Below are positions 14,834-23,526 of a stretch of 56,534 nt of DNA, in pieces. The notes beneath the pieces were generated by a model that did no database searches, had not been told where the DNA came from, and worked only from the letters and a program-made list of their open reading frames with translations. Position 1 is the first letter of the stretch. Every line of letters begins with the position of its first letter. The position numbers and the translations under genes are program-made. This DNA is from Planctomycetota bacterium (lineage in GTDB: Bacteria; Planctomycetota; Planctomycetia; Pirellulales; Lacipirellulaceae), in NCBI GenBank assembly GCA_013286045.1, contig JABDGM010000015.1, positions 4,043 to 60,576 of the forward strand. Direction: 5' to 3'.

Positions 14834-17800
14834 TGAAATCCCCCTCGCTAAACAGGTCAAGAAGTTTTTGGTACTGGAAGCCTTCTGCTAGCCGGCGTAG
14901 ACCCTTGGCAACGCCGGGATCGTGAAGTTCTACCGCATCGATCATTGTCAGTAGTTGGTCCAGGTCCGCAGTAATAACGGCTTCACGCATCGGGTCAATA
15001 ACTTCCTGCGGCCAGCCGGATAGCGACTGGGATGTCAGCTCCGCCGGCTCGTCCGGAGCCTGCGCTTTGGAATGGTCAGCGTAAACATACTGCACACCGG
15101 AGTGGGCGTGGATCTTTTCGAATAGTTCTGCCTCCCTGAATGGCTTACTAATGAAATCGTCAGCGCCGATCTCCAATAGCTCCTGGCGGTTTTCGTCCAT
15201 CGCGCTGGCTGTAACTGCGATAATCTTTGGAAGCGTACCATGCGGCAATGCGCGGATCCGCCGGATCGCTTCATGGCCATCCATCACCGGCATTCGAAAA
15301 TCCATCAAGATCAAATGGGGCCGCCACTGCTCAAATTGTTCGACTGCTTCCGCTCCATTGGTCGCCATTCGAATCTCGAAACCGACTGGACCCAGAAGCT
15401 GAGCCAGCAACTGGCGGTTATCATCGATGTCATCGGCGATCAACACTCGGCATGTCGGCTGATCGGACTTAATTCTTAGCACGTGACGTGCGTTTGCTTT
15501 CGCTTGAATCGCCTGGGCTTCACCCTCAGTTAAAGGCAGCTGAATCTCAAAGATGCTGCCTTTGCCAACTTGGCTGTGGACCGTAATTGCGCCGCCCATC
15601 AGGCAAACAAATTCCTTACTGATCGCCAGGCCCAGCCCTGTGCCAGTGCCTGTCTGTTGTCCTGTTTTGGTCTGTTCAAAATGCCGAAATAGCTTTTCTT
15701 GGTCTTCGGGCGATAACCCTGGGCCGGTGTCTTCGATTTCCACGCGGAGCAATGGGCCCGCCTCGCACTGGCGATCTGCTCTCACACGTACGCCGATGCC
15801 ACCCTGTTCGGTGAACTTCACAGCATTACCCAACACATTGATGAAGACCTGACGCAGCTTGTTGATGTCGCTCACGATGTAACGTGGGACATCGCCAATC
15901 ATCTCCACCGAGAACGACAGTTTTTTCTCATTCGTGCGGACGCGAAACATCATCTCCAGGTCTTTGAGTAGCTCAGAAAGGTCGAACGTCGAGGTGCTCA
16001 GAGTTGTGCGGCCTGCTTCAATTTTGGACATCTCGAGTACATCGTTGATCAGGGCGAGTAGATGCTCGCCGCTGCGGTTGATAGTCCCCAGGTACTGGCA
16101 CTGCTGGGGAGTGAGATCCTGGTCGCGGAGCATTAGCTGGGAAAAGCCCAGGATGGCATTCATTGGCGTACGGATCTCGTGGGACATGTTCGCCAGAAAA
16201 ACGCTTTTGGCACGGTTGGCCTGTTGCAAAGATTGTTCGTAGCGTTTGCGTTCCGTCACGTCGCGCGCTGCGGCAAACACGCCCTGCAGTTTCCGGTCTC
16301 GATCGTGGAACGTACTCGCGTTGTATGAGACCACGGTTTCCTTGCCATCTCTAGCTCGGGCTGTGAGTTCATAATCCGTGAGTTTACGTTCTCCCAAGAC
16401 CAACATGATCCCGGCCTCCGCCCGCTCTGGGTCAGTGAAGTAATCCTTGAACGGCGCGCCGATGAGCTCGTCGCGCGTACATCCGGTCAGTGCCTCCATT
16501 TGCTTATTGACGTCGGTAATAATGCCCCGCGGATCGGTGGTTATTAGCGCATCAATATTGGATTCAATTAGCGAGCGAGTGTAGAACTGCTGATCGCGGA
16601 CGCGTTGATCAAGCAGCATTCGTTCGGCCTCCACCTGTTTGCGCACGGTGTTATCAGTACCAATCAACAGATAGCCAATGATTCCTTCTTCCTCGTCGCG
16701 CAGTGCAGTGACGGATACATTGGCCGGGAAGCGACTGCCATCTTTGCGGATGTAGGTCAATTCGTAGATGTCCTCGATCCCACGTGAGGCTTTGAAAACC
16801 AAAGCTTCGAAGCCGGGCGTGATCTTGGTTCCAAGCTCAGCGCTCAACGCTTTGGCCCGAATAATTACTTCCTGCGGGTCCGAAATATCAGCTGGGGTAA
16901 TCTTATTCATCACCTCTGCTGCCGTGTAACCCAACATGCGCTCGGCCCCGACGTTGAAGATTTGAATAACCCCCTTTTCGTCGGTGGCGATGCTCGAAAA
17001 ATTGGCGCTGTTAAAAATGGCATTCTGCAGGGCACCTGCTTTGAGCAATGCATCTTCTGCCTGCTTGCGAGCAGTATTATCGGTGCCGATCAAAAGATAG
17101 CCGATGATGGCGTTTTGGTCGTCGCGCAGTGCCGTAACGGATACTACGGCCGGAAACCGGCTGCCGTCCTTGCGGATATAAGTCAGCTCGTAGATGTCCT
17201 CGATGCCGCGCGCGGCCTTAAAGACCAGCGCCTCGAAGCCGGGCGTGATCTTGGTTCCCAGCTCAGCGCTTAAGGCTTTGGCGCGGGCTATTACTTCCTG
17301 CGGGTCCGAGATATCGGCCGGGGTAATCTTGTTCATCACTTCCGCAGCCGTATAACCCAGCATGCGTTCCGCTCCAACGTTGAATATTTGGATGACCCCC
17401 TTCTCGTCGGTTGCAATGCTTGAGAAGTTGGCGCTATTAAAAATTGCGCTCTGCAACGCGCCGCCTTTGCGCAGAGCTTCCTCAGCCTGCTTCCGCTCGG
17501 TCACGTCCCCCATGGCCAGCACGAGCAATTCGCCGTGGTGCCCCGCTTGGAGCTTCCGGGCGTTCAGCAGCATCACTCTGCGGCCGATGGCGGGGAAGGT
17601 ATGATCGAGTTCAAAGTCGTCGAACACGGAACTCTTGGGGACAATGTCTTCGAGCAGAGTCCGTAAGTCAGGGATGTCCCATTGTCCATTGCCCAATTCG
17701 TAGATGAGACGGCCTTCGGTTTCCTCGGCCGAAACATGGAACGTTTGATAGAAGGCGCGGTTGGCGGATTGAACGCGTAATGTTGCGTCGAGGATCAGCA

Positions 17801-17972
17801 GCGGCTCGCGCACCGTATCGACGATGTTCTGCGCATAGTTCTGAATTTCGTCGACCAGCGGTTTTTCATCCATCATCAATCTTTCTACGTGCAAAGCCGT
17901 AATGGCCAACTTCTCGTAGCGTTGGCGATCCAAAAACCACGAGACTAACGTGTCAGACGCTCGTTGACCCAA
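14814..17972 (-). CDS. Hybrid sensor histidine kinase with four PAS domains and receiver
   Basis: Order of parts: PAS (~45-165, with VREPLLILDATLRVQSANRAFY), two nearly identical PAS-PAC units (~170-300 and ~300-430), a fourth PAS (~445-570), a HisKA dimerisation domain with the phospho-histidine in FLANMSHEIRTPMNAILG, HATPase (N box IFINVLGNAVKFTEQG; G boxes DTGPGLSPEDQ and GTGTGLGLAISKEFV), a receiver (LIADDIDDNRQLL, LILMDFRMPVMDG, FISKPF), and a helical tail. No membrane segment, so a cytoplasmic sensor. The TTG start at 17972 overlaps the upstream gene by 28 bases; ATG codons at 17876/17873 are alternatives. Probably signals to the adjoining receiver-phosphatase. Confidence 0.92.
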   Translation of the reverse strand: MGQRASDTLVSWFLDRQRYEKLAITALHVERLMMDEKPLVDEIQNYAQNIVDTVREPLLILDATLRVQSANRAFYQTFHVSAEETEGRLIYELGNGQWDIPDLRTLLEDIVPKSSVFDDFELDHTFPAIGRRVMLLNARKLQAGHHGELLVLAMGDVTERKQAEEALRKGGALQSAIFNSANFSSIATDEKGVIQIFNVGAERMLGYTAAEVMNKITPADISDPQEVIARAKALSAELGTKITPGFEALVFKAARGIEDIYELTYIRKDGSRFPAVVSVTALRDDQNAIIGYLLIGTDNTARKQAEDALLKAGALQNAIFNSANFSSIATDEKGVIQIFNVGAERMLGYTAAEVMNKITPADISDPQEVIIRAKALSAELGTKITPGFEALVFKASRGIEDIYELTYIRKDGSRFPANVSVTALRDEEEGIIGYLLIGTDNTVRKQVEAERMLLDQRVRDQQFYTRSLIESNIDALITTDPRGIITDVNKQMEALTGCTRDELIGAPFKDYFTDPERAEAGIMLVLGERKLTDYELTARARDGKETVVSYNASTFHDRDRKLQGVFAAARDVTERKRYEQSLQQANRAKSVFLANMSHEIRTPMNAILGFSQLMLRDQDLTPQQCQYLGTINRSGEHLLALINDVLEMSKIEAGRTTLSTSTFDLSELLKDLEMMFRVRTNEKKLSFSVEMIGDVPRYIVSDINKLRQVFINVLGNAVKFTEQGGIGVRVRADRQCEAGPLLRVEIEDTGPGLSPEDQEKLFRHFEQTKTGQQTGTGTGLGLAISKEFVCLMGGAITVHSQVGKGSIFEIQLPLTEGEAQAIQAKANARHVLRIKSDQPTCRVLIADDIDDNRQLLAQLLGPVGFEIRMATNGAEAVEQFEQWRPHLILMDFRMPVMDGHEAIRRIRALPHGTLPKIIAVTASAMDENRQELLEIGADDFISKPFREAELFEKIHAHSGVQYVYADHSKAQAPDEPAELTSQSLSGWPQEVIDPMREAVITADLDQLLTMIDAVELHDPGVAKGLRRLAEGFQYQKLLDLFSEGDFIDAAKA

Positions 17973-18331
17973 GTCCCGAAGTAGCTGAAGCTGTGCGCGC
18001 CTAACGGCTCTGCTAGATTGGCAACTTTCAACGCGTCATCTCGGTCTTTGGCTTCCACTCCAATCGCGTAATGTCCCGCTTGTAGTTCCCTAATAGCGAA
18101 CTCCGTGAGCGCGTCTTCGCCGTCGCCGAAGTTAAACGTCTGTTGAAGACGTTCCAGCAGGTCGACACCGTCCTCGCCTTTCAGCGCAATGATCGTCGGT
18201 GCGGCGTAACCGGCCGCCTTTAAGATTTTTGTGACCGTGTCGAATTGCTCTTTCGTGTCCACAAAGCCAATAACCTGCCCTTCGGGCCTAGTCAATTGTT
18301 GGCCGTGGTCGATAGCGGGTTTTATTACCAT
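17945..18331 (-). CDS. Hypothetical protein, possible general-stress-protein-like domain, 128 aa
   Basis: GQVIGFVDTKEQFDTVTKIL with AAGYAAPTIIALKGEDGVD and a second half ELQAGHYAIGVEAKDRDDAL ending in GAHSFSYFGTWVNERL. Two similar alpha-beta halves are apparent. The wording resembles the YflT / general stress protein 17M type, which also begins with a VxVFDTxEEA strand, but I am not certain. It starts 15 bases after the desaturase stop and overlaps the kinase start, so it belongs to the same transcription unit. Confidence 0.65.
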   Translation of the reverse strand: MVIKPAIDHGQQLTRPEGQVIGFVDTKEQFDTVTKILKAAGYAAPTIIALKGEDGVDLLERLQQTFNFGDGEDALTEFAIRELQAGHYAIGVEAKDRDDALKVANLAEPLGAHSFSYFGTWVNERLTR

Positions 18332-18346
18332 AGTTCGTTTCTCCTT

Positions 18347-19291
18347 TTACCTTGCTGACATGCTCGATCGTGGTACTTCTTGCCGCTTAAGTCCAGCGGC
18401 AAGACCCACCAGGGCGAGAGCGCGGATGAACCAATAGCCGAGGTCAACTTGCCACCATCGCAAGCCAAATCGCGCCGACGTTGGAAAGGCATGATGGTTG
18501 TTATGCCAGCCCTCACCCAGTCCGAGCGCACCAAACACAAAGTTGTTTCGGCTTTGGTCGTCCGTTTGGAACGGTCGCCTGCCCCACAGGTGACATATTG
18601 AGTTGATGCTCCAGGTCACATGATGAACCAAGAATATCCGCGCTAATCCGCCCCAGAGCAGACCAGACAGAGCGCCCATCCACGTTCCCGTCAGCAGGCC
18701 ACCCAACGCAGCGGGAATTAGCAGGCCAAGGATTGCCCATAACGGAAAGAGCTGGCTTGCTCTTCGCAGTAGACCGCTCTGGCGTAAGTCTTTGACATAC
18801 TGCGGTAGGCTCGGCGAGTCAGGTTCGAAAAACCAGCCCATGTGCGCGTGCCAGACGCCGCGAACTAGCGCCTTAAAGCCGCCACCGTGATCATGCGGCG
18901 AATGCGGATCTTCGCGCGTGTCACTGTACTGGTGATGACGTCGATGTATGGCGACCCACTTCAGAAGTGGGCCTTCTACTGCCATCGAACCGAGCACAGC
19001 GAGTAGCAATTGGATCGTCGTATTAGTGTCAAACGCCCGGTGTGTAAACAATCGATGGTAACCGACAGTAATACCCAAGGCGGTGAGGATGTACATTCCC
19101 AACAGCAGAATACCGTCGACCCAATCGAAGCCTCGGCCCCATAGTGAAACTATGGCAGCGACGAAGCCCGCAAAGGGCAGGATCACCACGGAAAGGTTCA
19201 CCACTCGTACGCTCAGGGACACGGCAGGCACGACTGCGGCGCTGGACCGCAGCGTTGTTTCAGGAATTAAACCGTTCGTTGATTCCGACAT
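18347..19291 (-). CDS. Acyl-CoA/acyl-lipid delta-9-type fatty acid desaturase
   Basis: Integral membrane di-iron desaturase. The three histidine boxes are HRLFTH, HRRHH and HNNHH (in GEGWHNNHHAFP), and a fourth ligand region HHVTWSIN precedes the last box. Four to five hydrophobic segments fit the family topology, and the length, 314 residues, is usual for the bacterial stearoyl-CoA type. It inserts double bonds into fatty acyl chains and adjusts membrane fluidity. First gene of the minus-strand unit that also codes for the stress-like protein, sensor kinase and phosphatase. A hairpin lies in its leader (19348-19394). Confidence 0.93.
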   Translation of the reverse strand: MSESTNGLIPETTLRSSAAVVPAVSLSVRVVNLSVVILPFAGFVAAIVSLWGRGFDWVDGILLLGMYILTALGITVGYHRLFTHRAFDTNTTIQLLLAVLGSMAVEGPLLKWVAIHRRHHQYSDTREDPHSPHDHGGGFKALVRGVWHAHMGWFFEPDSPSLPQYVKDLRQSGLLRRASQLFPLWAILGLLIPAALGGLLTGTWMGALSGLLWGGLARIFLVHHVTWSINSICHLWGRRPFQTDDQSRNNFVFGALGLGEGWHNNHHAFPTSARFGLRWWQVDLGYWFIRALALVGLAAGLKRQEVPRSSMSAR

Positions 19292-19343
19292 ATTTGATTT
19301 TCTTTTCTAACTTAAATCCGTTGCAATGCCACGACAGGAAACG

Positions 19344-19394
19344 AAAAAGCCGATGCGGCGAAATACCCAGAGGGTACTCCATCGCATCGGCTTA
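19344..19394 (-). promoter_or_regulatory. Terminator-like hairpin in the desaturase leader
   Basis: On the minus strand an 11-base perfect stem AAGCCGATGCG/CGCATCGGCTT encloses a smaller stem TACCC/GGGTA and is followed by TTTTC. It lies 53-103 bases upstream of the desaturase start. It could be an attenuator or RNA thermosensor controlling the desaturase, or the terminator of a short RNA made from 19400-19600. Nothing coding lies immediately upstream on this strand. Confidence 0.6.
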
Positions 19395-19684
19395 CTCATT
19401 AACGAGCCACCCGACCCGGCCGGGCTGCTCTTTATAAAGTCATCCGAGAACTTCTCGTAATTTCACACTGCAGCTGCCGAAGTTCAACAACGGCTGCATC
19501 TACGTATCTTCTACTTCAACTATACGGCTCACAGTGCGGGTTACCAGCCCCATTTAGCGACTGTTTTGCATGGGTTAAGATTTATAAGTGGCAGCTACAC
19601 AGCATCTACCGACGATTTGTCGCGCCGCTCGGCCACTCGTTTGTTTTGCAATTGTTTGGAATTGCGCGACTTGATTGATGTCCT

Positions 19685-20059
19685 ATGAAGACCCGGGGAG
19701 AAATCGAAGCCGCTATCTGCAAGGGCATCAGCCGCTTTGAGCAGGACTATATGGGTCGCGGACCGAAAGACATACATGCCTACCTGATCGATGATCTATT
19801 GGTAGTCCGCCTAACAGGCGTTTTAACCGTGGCGGAGCAGCAATTGGTCGCCTCGCTCCCTGCTGAAAAGGGAAGGGATCTACTGAAGCAGGTTCGAGTT
19901 CATCTCATCGAAACAGCGCGGCCGATTATGGAGGCCATGGTCGCCGATGTCACCGGCGTAAAGGTCGTCAGTCTGCACCACGACATTAGCACGACTACAG
20001 GTGAAGAGGTCGTATTGTTCTCGCTAGTCGAGAAGCCAGAGGTTCGGGAAACTCGGTAG
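19685..20059 (+). CDS. MpsC-family (DUF2294) protein
   Basis: 124 residues: ICKGISRFEQDYMGRGPKDI, VVRLTGVLTVAEQQLV, VKVVSLHHDISTTTGEEVVLF. This pattern, with the GRGPxxxxxxxxxDxLVVRLxGxLTxAE core and the SxHxDxSxxTGExVxVF ending, is that of DUF2294, named MpsC after a sodium-translocating membrane-potential system. No membrane segment is visible, so it is a soluble partner if that role holds. It stands alone between the divergent desaturase and a decayed exonuclease gene. Confidence 0.8.
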   Translation: MKTRGEIEAAICKGISRFEQDYMGRGPKDIHAYLIDDLLVVRLTGVLTVAEQQLVASLPAEKGRDLLKQVRVHLIETARPIMEAMVADVTGVKVVSLHHDISTTTGEEVVLFSLVEKPEVRETR

Positions 20060-20069
20060 GTTTGGAGCA

Positions 20070-20512
20070 GTCATAGTTGAGCCGACTCTCACACACACGT
20101 CCTATGGACGGCCTAAACCAGTTTCGGACAAGTTCGTTCCCGATGCCTTAGCGGTCAGCAACATTAGCCGTGAAGGAACGCTTTCATTTGAAGATCCAAT
20201 CTGCGTCATGCAGCAATTCCAAGCGTGGCTCAAGACGAACTACAAATCCCGGATTTTGTTTGTCGCCGACAACAAGGGTTCGATTGGCAATTCATTAATT
20301 GGTACTTCCATCATTTCCTGGGAAGCAATCCGTTCGGGTTCAGCTCGACGAACCTAGGCTCTCTTTACAAAGGCATGGAGAAGGATACGTTCGTGAACTT
20401 TAAGCACCTTCGAAAAACGAAGCACACTCATAACTCTGTGGATGACGCTCGTGGAAATGCCGAAGCGCTGCTGCCGATGAAACCGGTCTTAAAATTAACT
20501 TCTCGTAACTGA
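20070..20512 (+). pseudogene. Decayed 3'-5' exonuclease (DnaQ/RNase T-like), frameshifted
   Basis: One frame reads EPTLTHTSYGRPKPVSDKFV, then LAVSNISREGTLSFEDPICV and LFVADNK. A one-base shift near 20270 leads into GFDWQFINWYFHHFLGSNPF, STNLGSLYKG and HTHNSVDDARGNAEALL. The last motif is the conserved H-x4-D end of DEDDh exonucleases. The first catalytic D-x-E segment is missing, so the gene is truncated at the front as well as frameshifted. It resembles the DUF5051-type exoribonucleases. Confidence 0.75.
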
Positions 20513-20671
20513 CGCGGGGTTTAGTCGAATTTACTATCTTTTGAATTGCTAAAGGCGCCGTTCTCTTGACGAGGTGCCTCACTGGACGTGTAAAATTCCT
20601 GAGCACTGGACTTATTCGGAATCGAATTTCAAGCGGAACTGCTGACGTCAAGCATGCGTCAATTTGCACGA

Positions 20672-22594
20672 TTAGAGTTCAACTTGTACGCCGACTTCCA
20701 CAACTTGTTGGGCCGGAAGCTTAAAAAACAGCGTCGCCGACTGCGCGTTGCGTGACATGAATGCGAACAGGCTCTCACGCCACATGTACATGCCCGACCC
20801 GGGAGTTGCTAACAAAGTCTCCTTACCTACGAAATAGCTTACCGTCCGCTGATCGGTCAAGTTGCCGAGAGACGCAGCGGGCATCAGTTCACGCGGCACA
20901 TCCGGCACCTCCATGAAGCCGTAGGTGAGCGTGACTCGATAAAACTCATCGCCAACCTTCTGGCTCTCGAGCCGCTGTTGCTCCGGCACATGCGGGACCT
21001 CTGCCGTCTGCACAGCGAGGATGATGTTTCGCTCATGAAGAACCCGATTGTGAGTAACGTTCTGACAGAGTGCCAATGGCGTCCCCAGCGAATTTCCCGA
21101 CAAGAATACGGCTGTCCCCGGAACACGGGCGGGCGGATTTGCGAGCAGATCGGCAACGAACGAATCCTCGGAAAGCTTTGAATCGCGAAGCCGCTCGGCC
21201 AAGAGTCGCCGCCCGTCGCGCCAGGTACTCATTAGCAGGAAAATGACGGCAGCGATCGTTAGCGGGAACCACCCACCATGAAATACTTTGAGAAGAGTCG
21301 CTCCAAAAAACGACAAATCGATTCCCAAGAAAAACACGGCAAATAGAACGGCTAACAGCGGGTGCCATTTCCATTTAGAGAGAACTAGCAAAAAGAAAAT
21401 CAGCGTCGTGATCACCATCGTAATCGTGATGGCCACGCCATATGCCGCGGCCAACTTACTGGAGGAATGAAAACCGAGCACCAGTGCGATACTGGCTACC
21501 ATCAGTGCGCGACTGACGGCCGGAATATAGATCTGACCAAATTGCTCCGACGAAGTGTGCTCGATCCGAAGTCGCGGGCAGTAGCCCAATTGAATTGCCT
21601 GGAGGGTTAATGAAAACGAGCCCGTGATTACAGCCTGCGAAGCCATGACCGCGGCCAATGTGGCCAAGGCGATGACAGGGTAGAGCGCCCAACCGGGAGA
21701 CATGTAAAAGAAAGGATTTACGGCGGCCTCCGCGTCGCGCAGCAATAGCGAGCCTTGGCCAAAGTAATTCAGCAGTAACGCGGGAAACACGACGGCGAAC
21801 CAAGAAACGCGAATCGGAAAGGTACCGAAGTGGCCGATGTCGGCGTATAAGGCTTCGCCGCCGGTAACGACCAAAAATACGGTCCCCAGAATGACGAACC
21901 CTTGCCACCCATTGGCATCGAAGAGGTTCCACGCATACATCGGATTGATTGCCGCCAGGACGCTTGGGTTCTGAAAGATGTGGGCAGCTCCCAACACTGC
22001 AAGCAAGCAAAACCATGCCAGCATGAGGGGGCCGAATAAAGCTCCAACGCGGGCTGTTCCCCTCGCTTGAAACCAAAACAATAAAATGAGAATTGCCACG
22101 GCAATGAAGTCCACAAACCCGTCGACAACGGGCGTGGCCAGTCGCAAGCCTTCAACCGCGCTAAGCACGGAAATTGCGGGTGTGATCATTCCGTCGGCAT
22201 AAAGGAACGCAGCCCCGAGTAGGCCGAGGACAATCACAAAGCCTCGCTTACCTGGTGGCGTTAAGAGAGCCGAGAGCGCCAAGATGCCGCCTTCGCCGCG
22301 ATTGTCTGCGCGGAGGATGAACAGCAGGTACTTCACAGAAATAATGAGCGTTAACGCCCAAAAGATAAGTGATAACACTCCCAGCACGTTGAGTCGCGAC
22401 AACGGCAAAGCATGCGGGCCATGAAAACATTCGCGAAGGGCGTATAACGGACTTGTTCCGATGTCGCCATAAACGATACCTAGAGCGCCTAACGCGAGTA
22501 ACTTCCATTGCGGGGGCGGCTTGCGTTTGTCGATGTGCTCGGGCACCACTTCGCCTCCGTCTGGTGAGTTGGTCAAACTCGCGGGTACAGACAT
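20672..22594 (-). CDS. kup: Low-affinity potassium transporter Kup
   Basis: About 640 residues from MSVPASLTN; an upstream ATG would add 36 residues that the family lacks. Signature GIVYGDIGTSPLYALRECF near the first membrane segment, then about twelve membrane segments, with YADGMITPAISVLSAVEGL and GGEALYADIGHFG, and a C-terminal cytoplasmic part with GTAVFLSGN and YGFMEVPDVP. All are standard for Kup/HAK/KT potassium uptake. Potassium uptake is a first response to osmotic stress, which fits the neighbourhood. Last gene of a minus-strand run with PolX and Ku. Confidence 0.95.
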   Translation of the reverse strand: MSVPASLTNSPDGGEVVPEHIDKRKPPPQWKLLALGALGIVYGDIGTSPLYALRECFHGPHALPLSRLNVLGVLSLIFWALTLIISVKYLLFILRADNRGEGGILALSALLTPPGKRGFVIVLGLLGAAFLYADGMITPAISVLSAVEGLRLATPVVDGFVDFIAVAILILLFWFQARGTARVGALFGPLMLAWFCLLAVLGAAHIFQNPSVLAAINPMYAWNLFDANGWQGFVILGTVFLVVTGGEALYADIGHFGTFPIRVSWFAVVFPALLLNYFGQGSLLLRDAEAAVNPFFYMSPGWALYPVIALATLAAVMASQAVITGSFSLTLQAIQLGYCPRLRIEHTSSEQFGQIYIPAVSRALMVASIALVLGFHSSSKLAAAYGVAITITMVITTLIFFLLVLSKWKWHPLLAVLFAVFFLGIDLSFFGATLLKVFHGGWFPLTIAAVIFLLMSTWRDGRRLLAERLRDSKLSEDSFVADLLANPPARVPGTAVFLSGNSLGTPLALCQNVTHNRVLHERNIILAVQTAEVPHVPEQQRLESQKVGDEFYRVTLTYGFMEVPDVPRELMPAASLGNLTDQRTVSYFVGKETLLATPGSGMYMWRESLFAFMSRNAQSATLFFKLPAQQVVEVGVQVEL

Positions 22595-22860
22595 TTTATG
22601 GCAGTACGGTCCCGAGATCGAACCTAAACACGCGACGATCGTTTCAACAATACGATTCGCCAAGATGCCGCCTACCACTCCACTGGGCAACGACGCCGAC
22701 AACGATTATCCAGGCGATCTGAATTAAGACGGCATGGGACATTCCTTATTACTCTGGTGCTTCGAACCTTTTGCCGCGATTCCACCCCTGGCGGTGCGTT
22801 GAAAGTTAGAAGGGGACTGTGTGGCCTGCAAGTCACGTTCCCGGCAGTGGGGCGCCGGCG

Positions 22861-23496
22861 TCAATCGGTGGGCCTCGTTGGCACGACGGCTTTTGGGAGT
22901 TTTGGTGGCCGCTGCCCGCTCCTTTTTTCGACGGATTGTAGAGAGACGTATTCGAGCTCTTTTTTGGACCGGGCCGCCCGCAATAGAAGCCCGCCACGGC
23001 TCATATCCCCCCGGCCAATAAAATCGCGAGGAAACAGCAGTCGTGAGCCGAACACGGTAAGAAGCGGCTGGCAATATTTATCTGTTGCAATGCTGCCTAG
23101 CAGAACGACTTCGCACGCTTCAGTGAGCTTGGCTTTGAGCTCATTGAGACTGTGTTGAAGCGGCTGAACATAGCGCGGTTCTCCAAGATCGATGGGAACT
23201 TCAGCGAACTGTTTAAGTGTTAGTAGGCCGACAATTGTGTGCGGAGAAAGCAGTCCGTGACTGGACGTGATCACGTATTGCGGCAGAATACCGCCGGTGG
23301 CCCTTCCAAACTCACTGGCGTAAGTCGTTTTTCCTCGAAAGTAAAGACCACTAAGAAACGTAAAGGCTTCGGCTAAGGCAATCCCTCTTCCGCGTACGCG
23401 CTGGGCGAGTTCGAACTTCGCCTCACTTCTCATCAGCAGTTCAGCACGCTTGCCGTCGGTTCGAGCGGGCGACAGCATAAAGATTCGGCTGGTCAT
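22861..23496 (-). CDS. Conserved hypothetical protein, repair-neighbourhood family
   Basis: Begins MTSRIFMLSPARTDGKRAELL and ends with a basic tail; includes AFTFLSGLYFRGKTTYASEF, VVLLGSIATDKYCQPLL and FIGRGDMSRGGLLLR. These blocks are conserved in a bacterial family without a known role that often stands beside DNA-repair genes. It follows the PolX gene with a 30-base gap and is probably co-transcribed. No membrane segment. A nucleic-acid-related function is a guess from context only. Confidence 0.75.
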   Translation of the reverse strand: MTSRIFMLSPARTDGKRAELLMRSEAKFELAQRVRGRGIALAEAFTFLSGLYFRGKTTYASEFGRATGGILPQYVITSSHGLLSPHTIVGLLTLKQFAEVPIDLGEPRYVQPLQHSLNELKAKLTEACEVVLLGSIATDKYCQPLLTVFGSRLLFPRDFIGRGDMSRGGLLLRAARSKKELEYVSLQSVEKRSGQRPPKLPKAVVPTRPTD

Positions 23497-23526
23497 TCGT
23501 CTTATCCGTCGATCCTGGCCGCGGTT

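Noticed and set aside
21456-22155. Long minus-strand frames inside kup
   Set aside because: They are in other frames of a clearly recognised Kup transporter gene.
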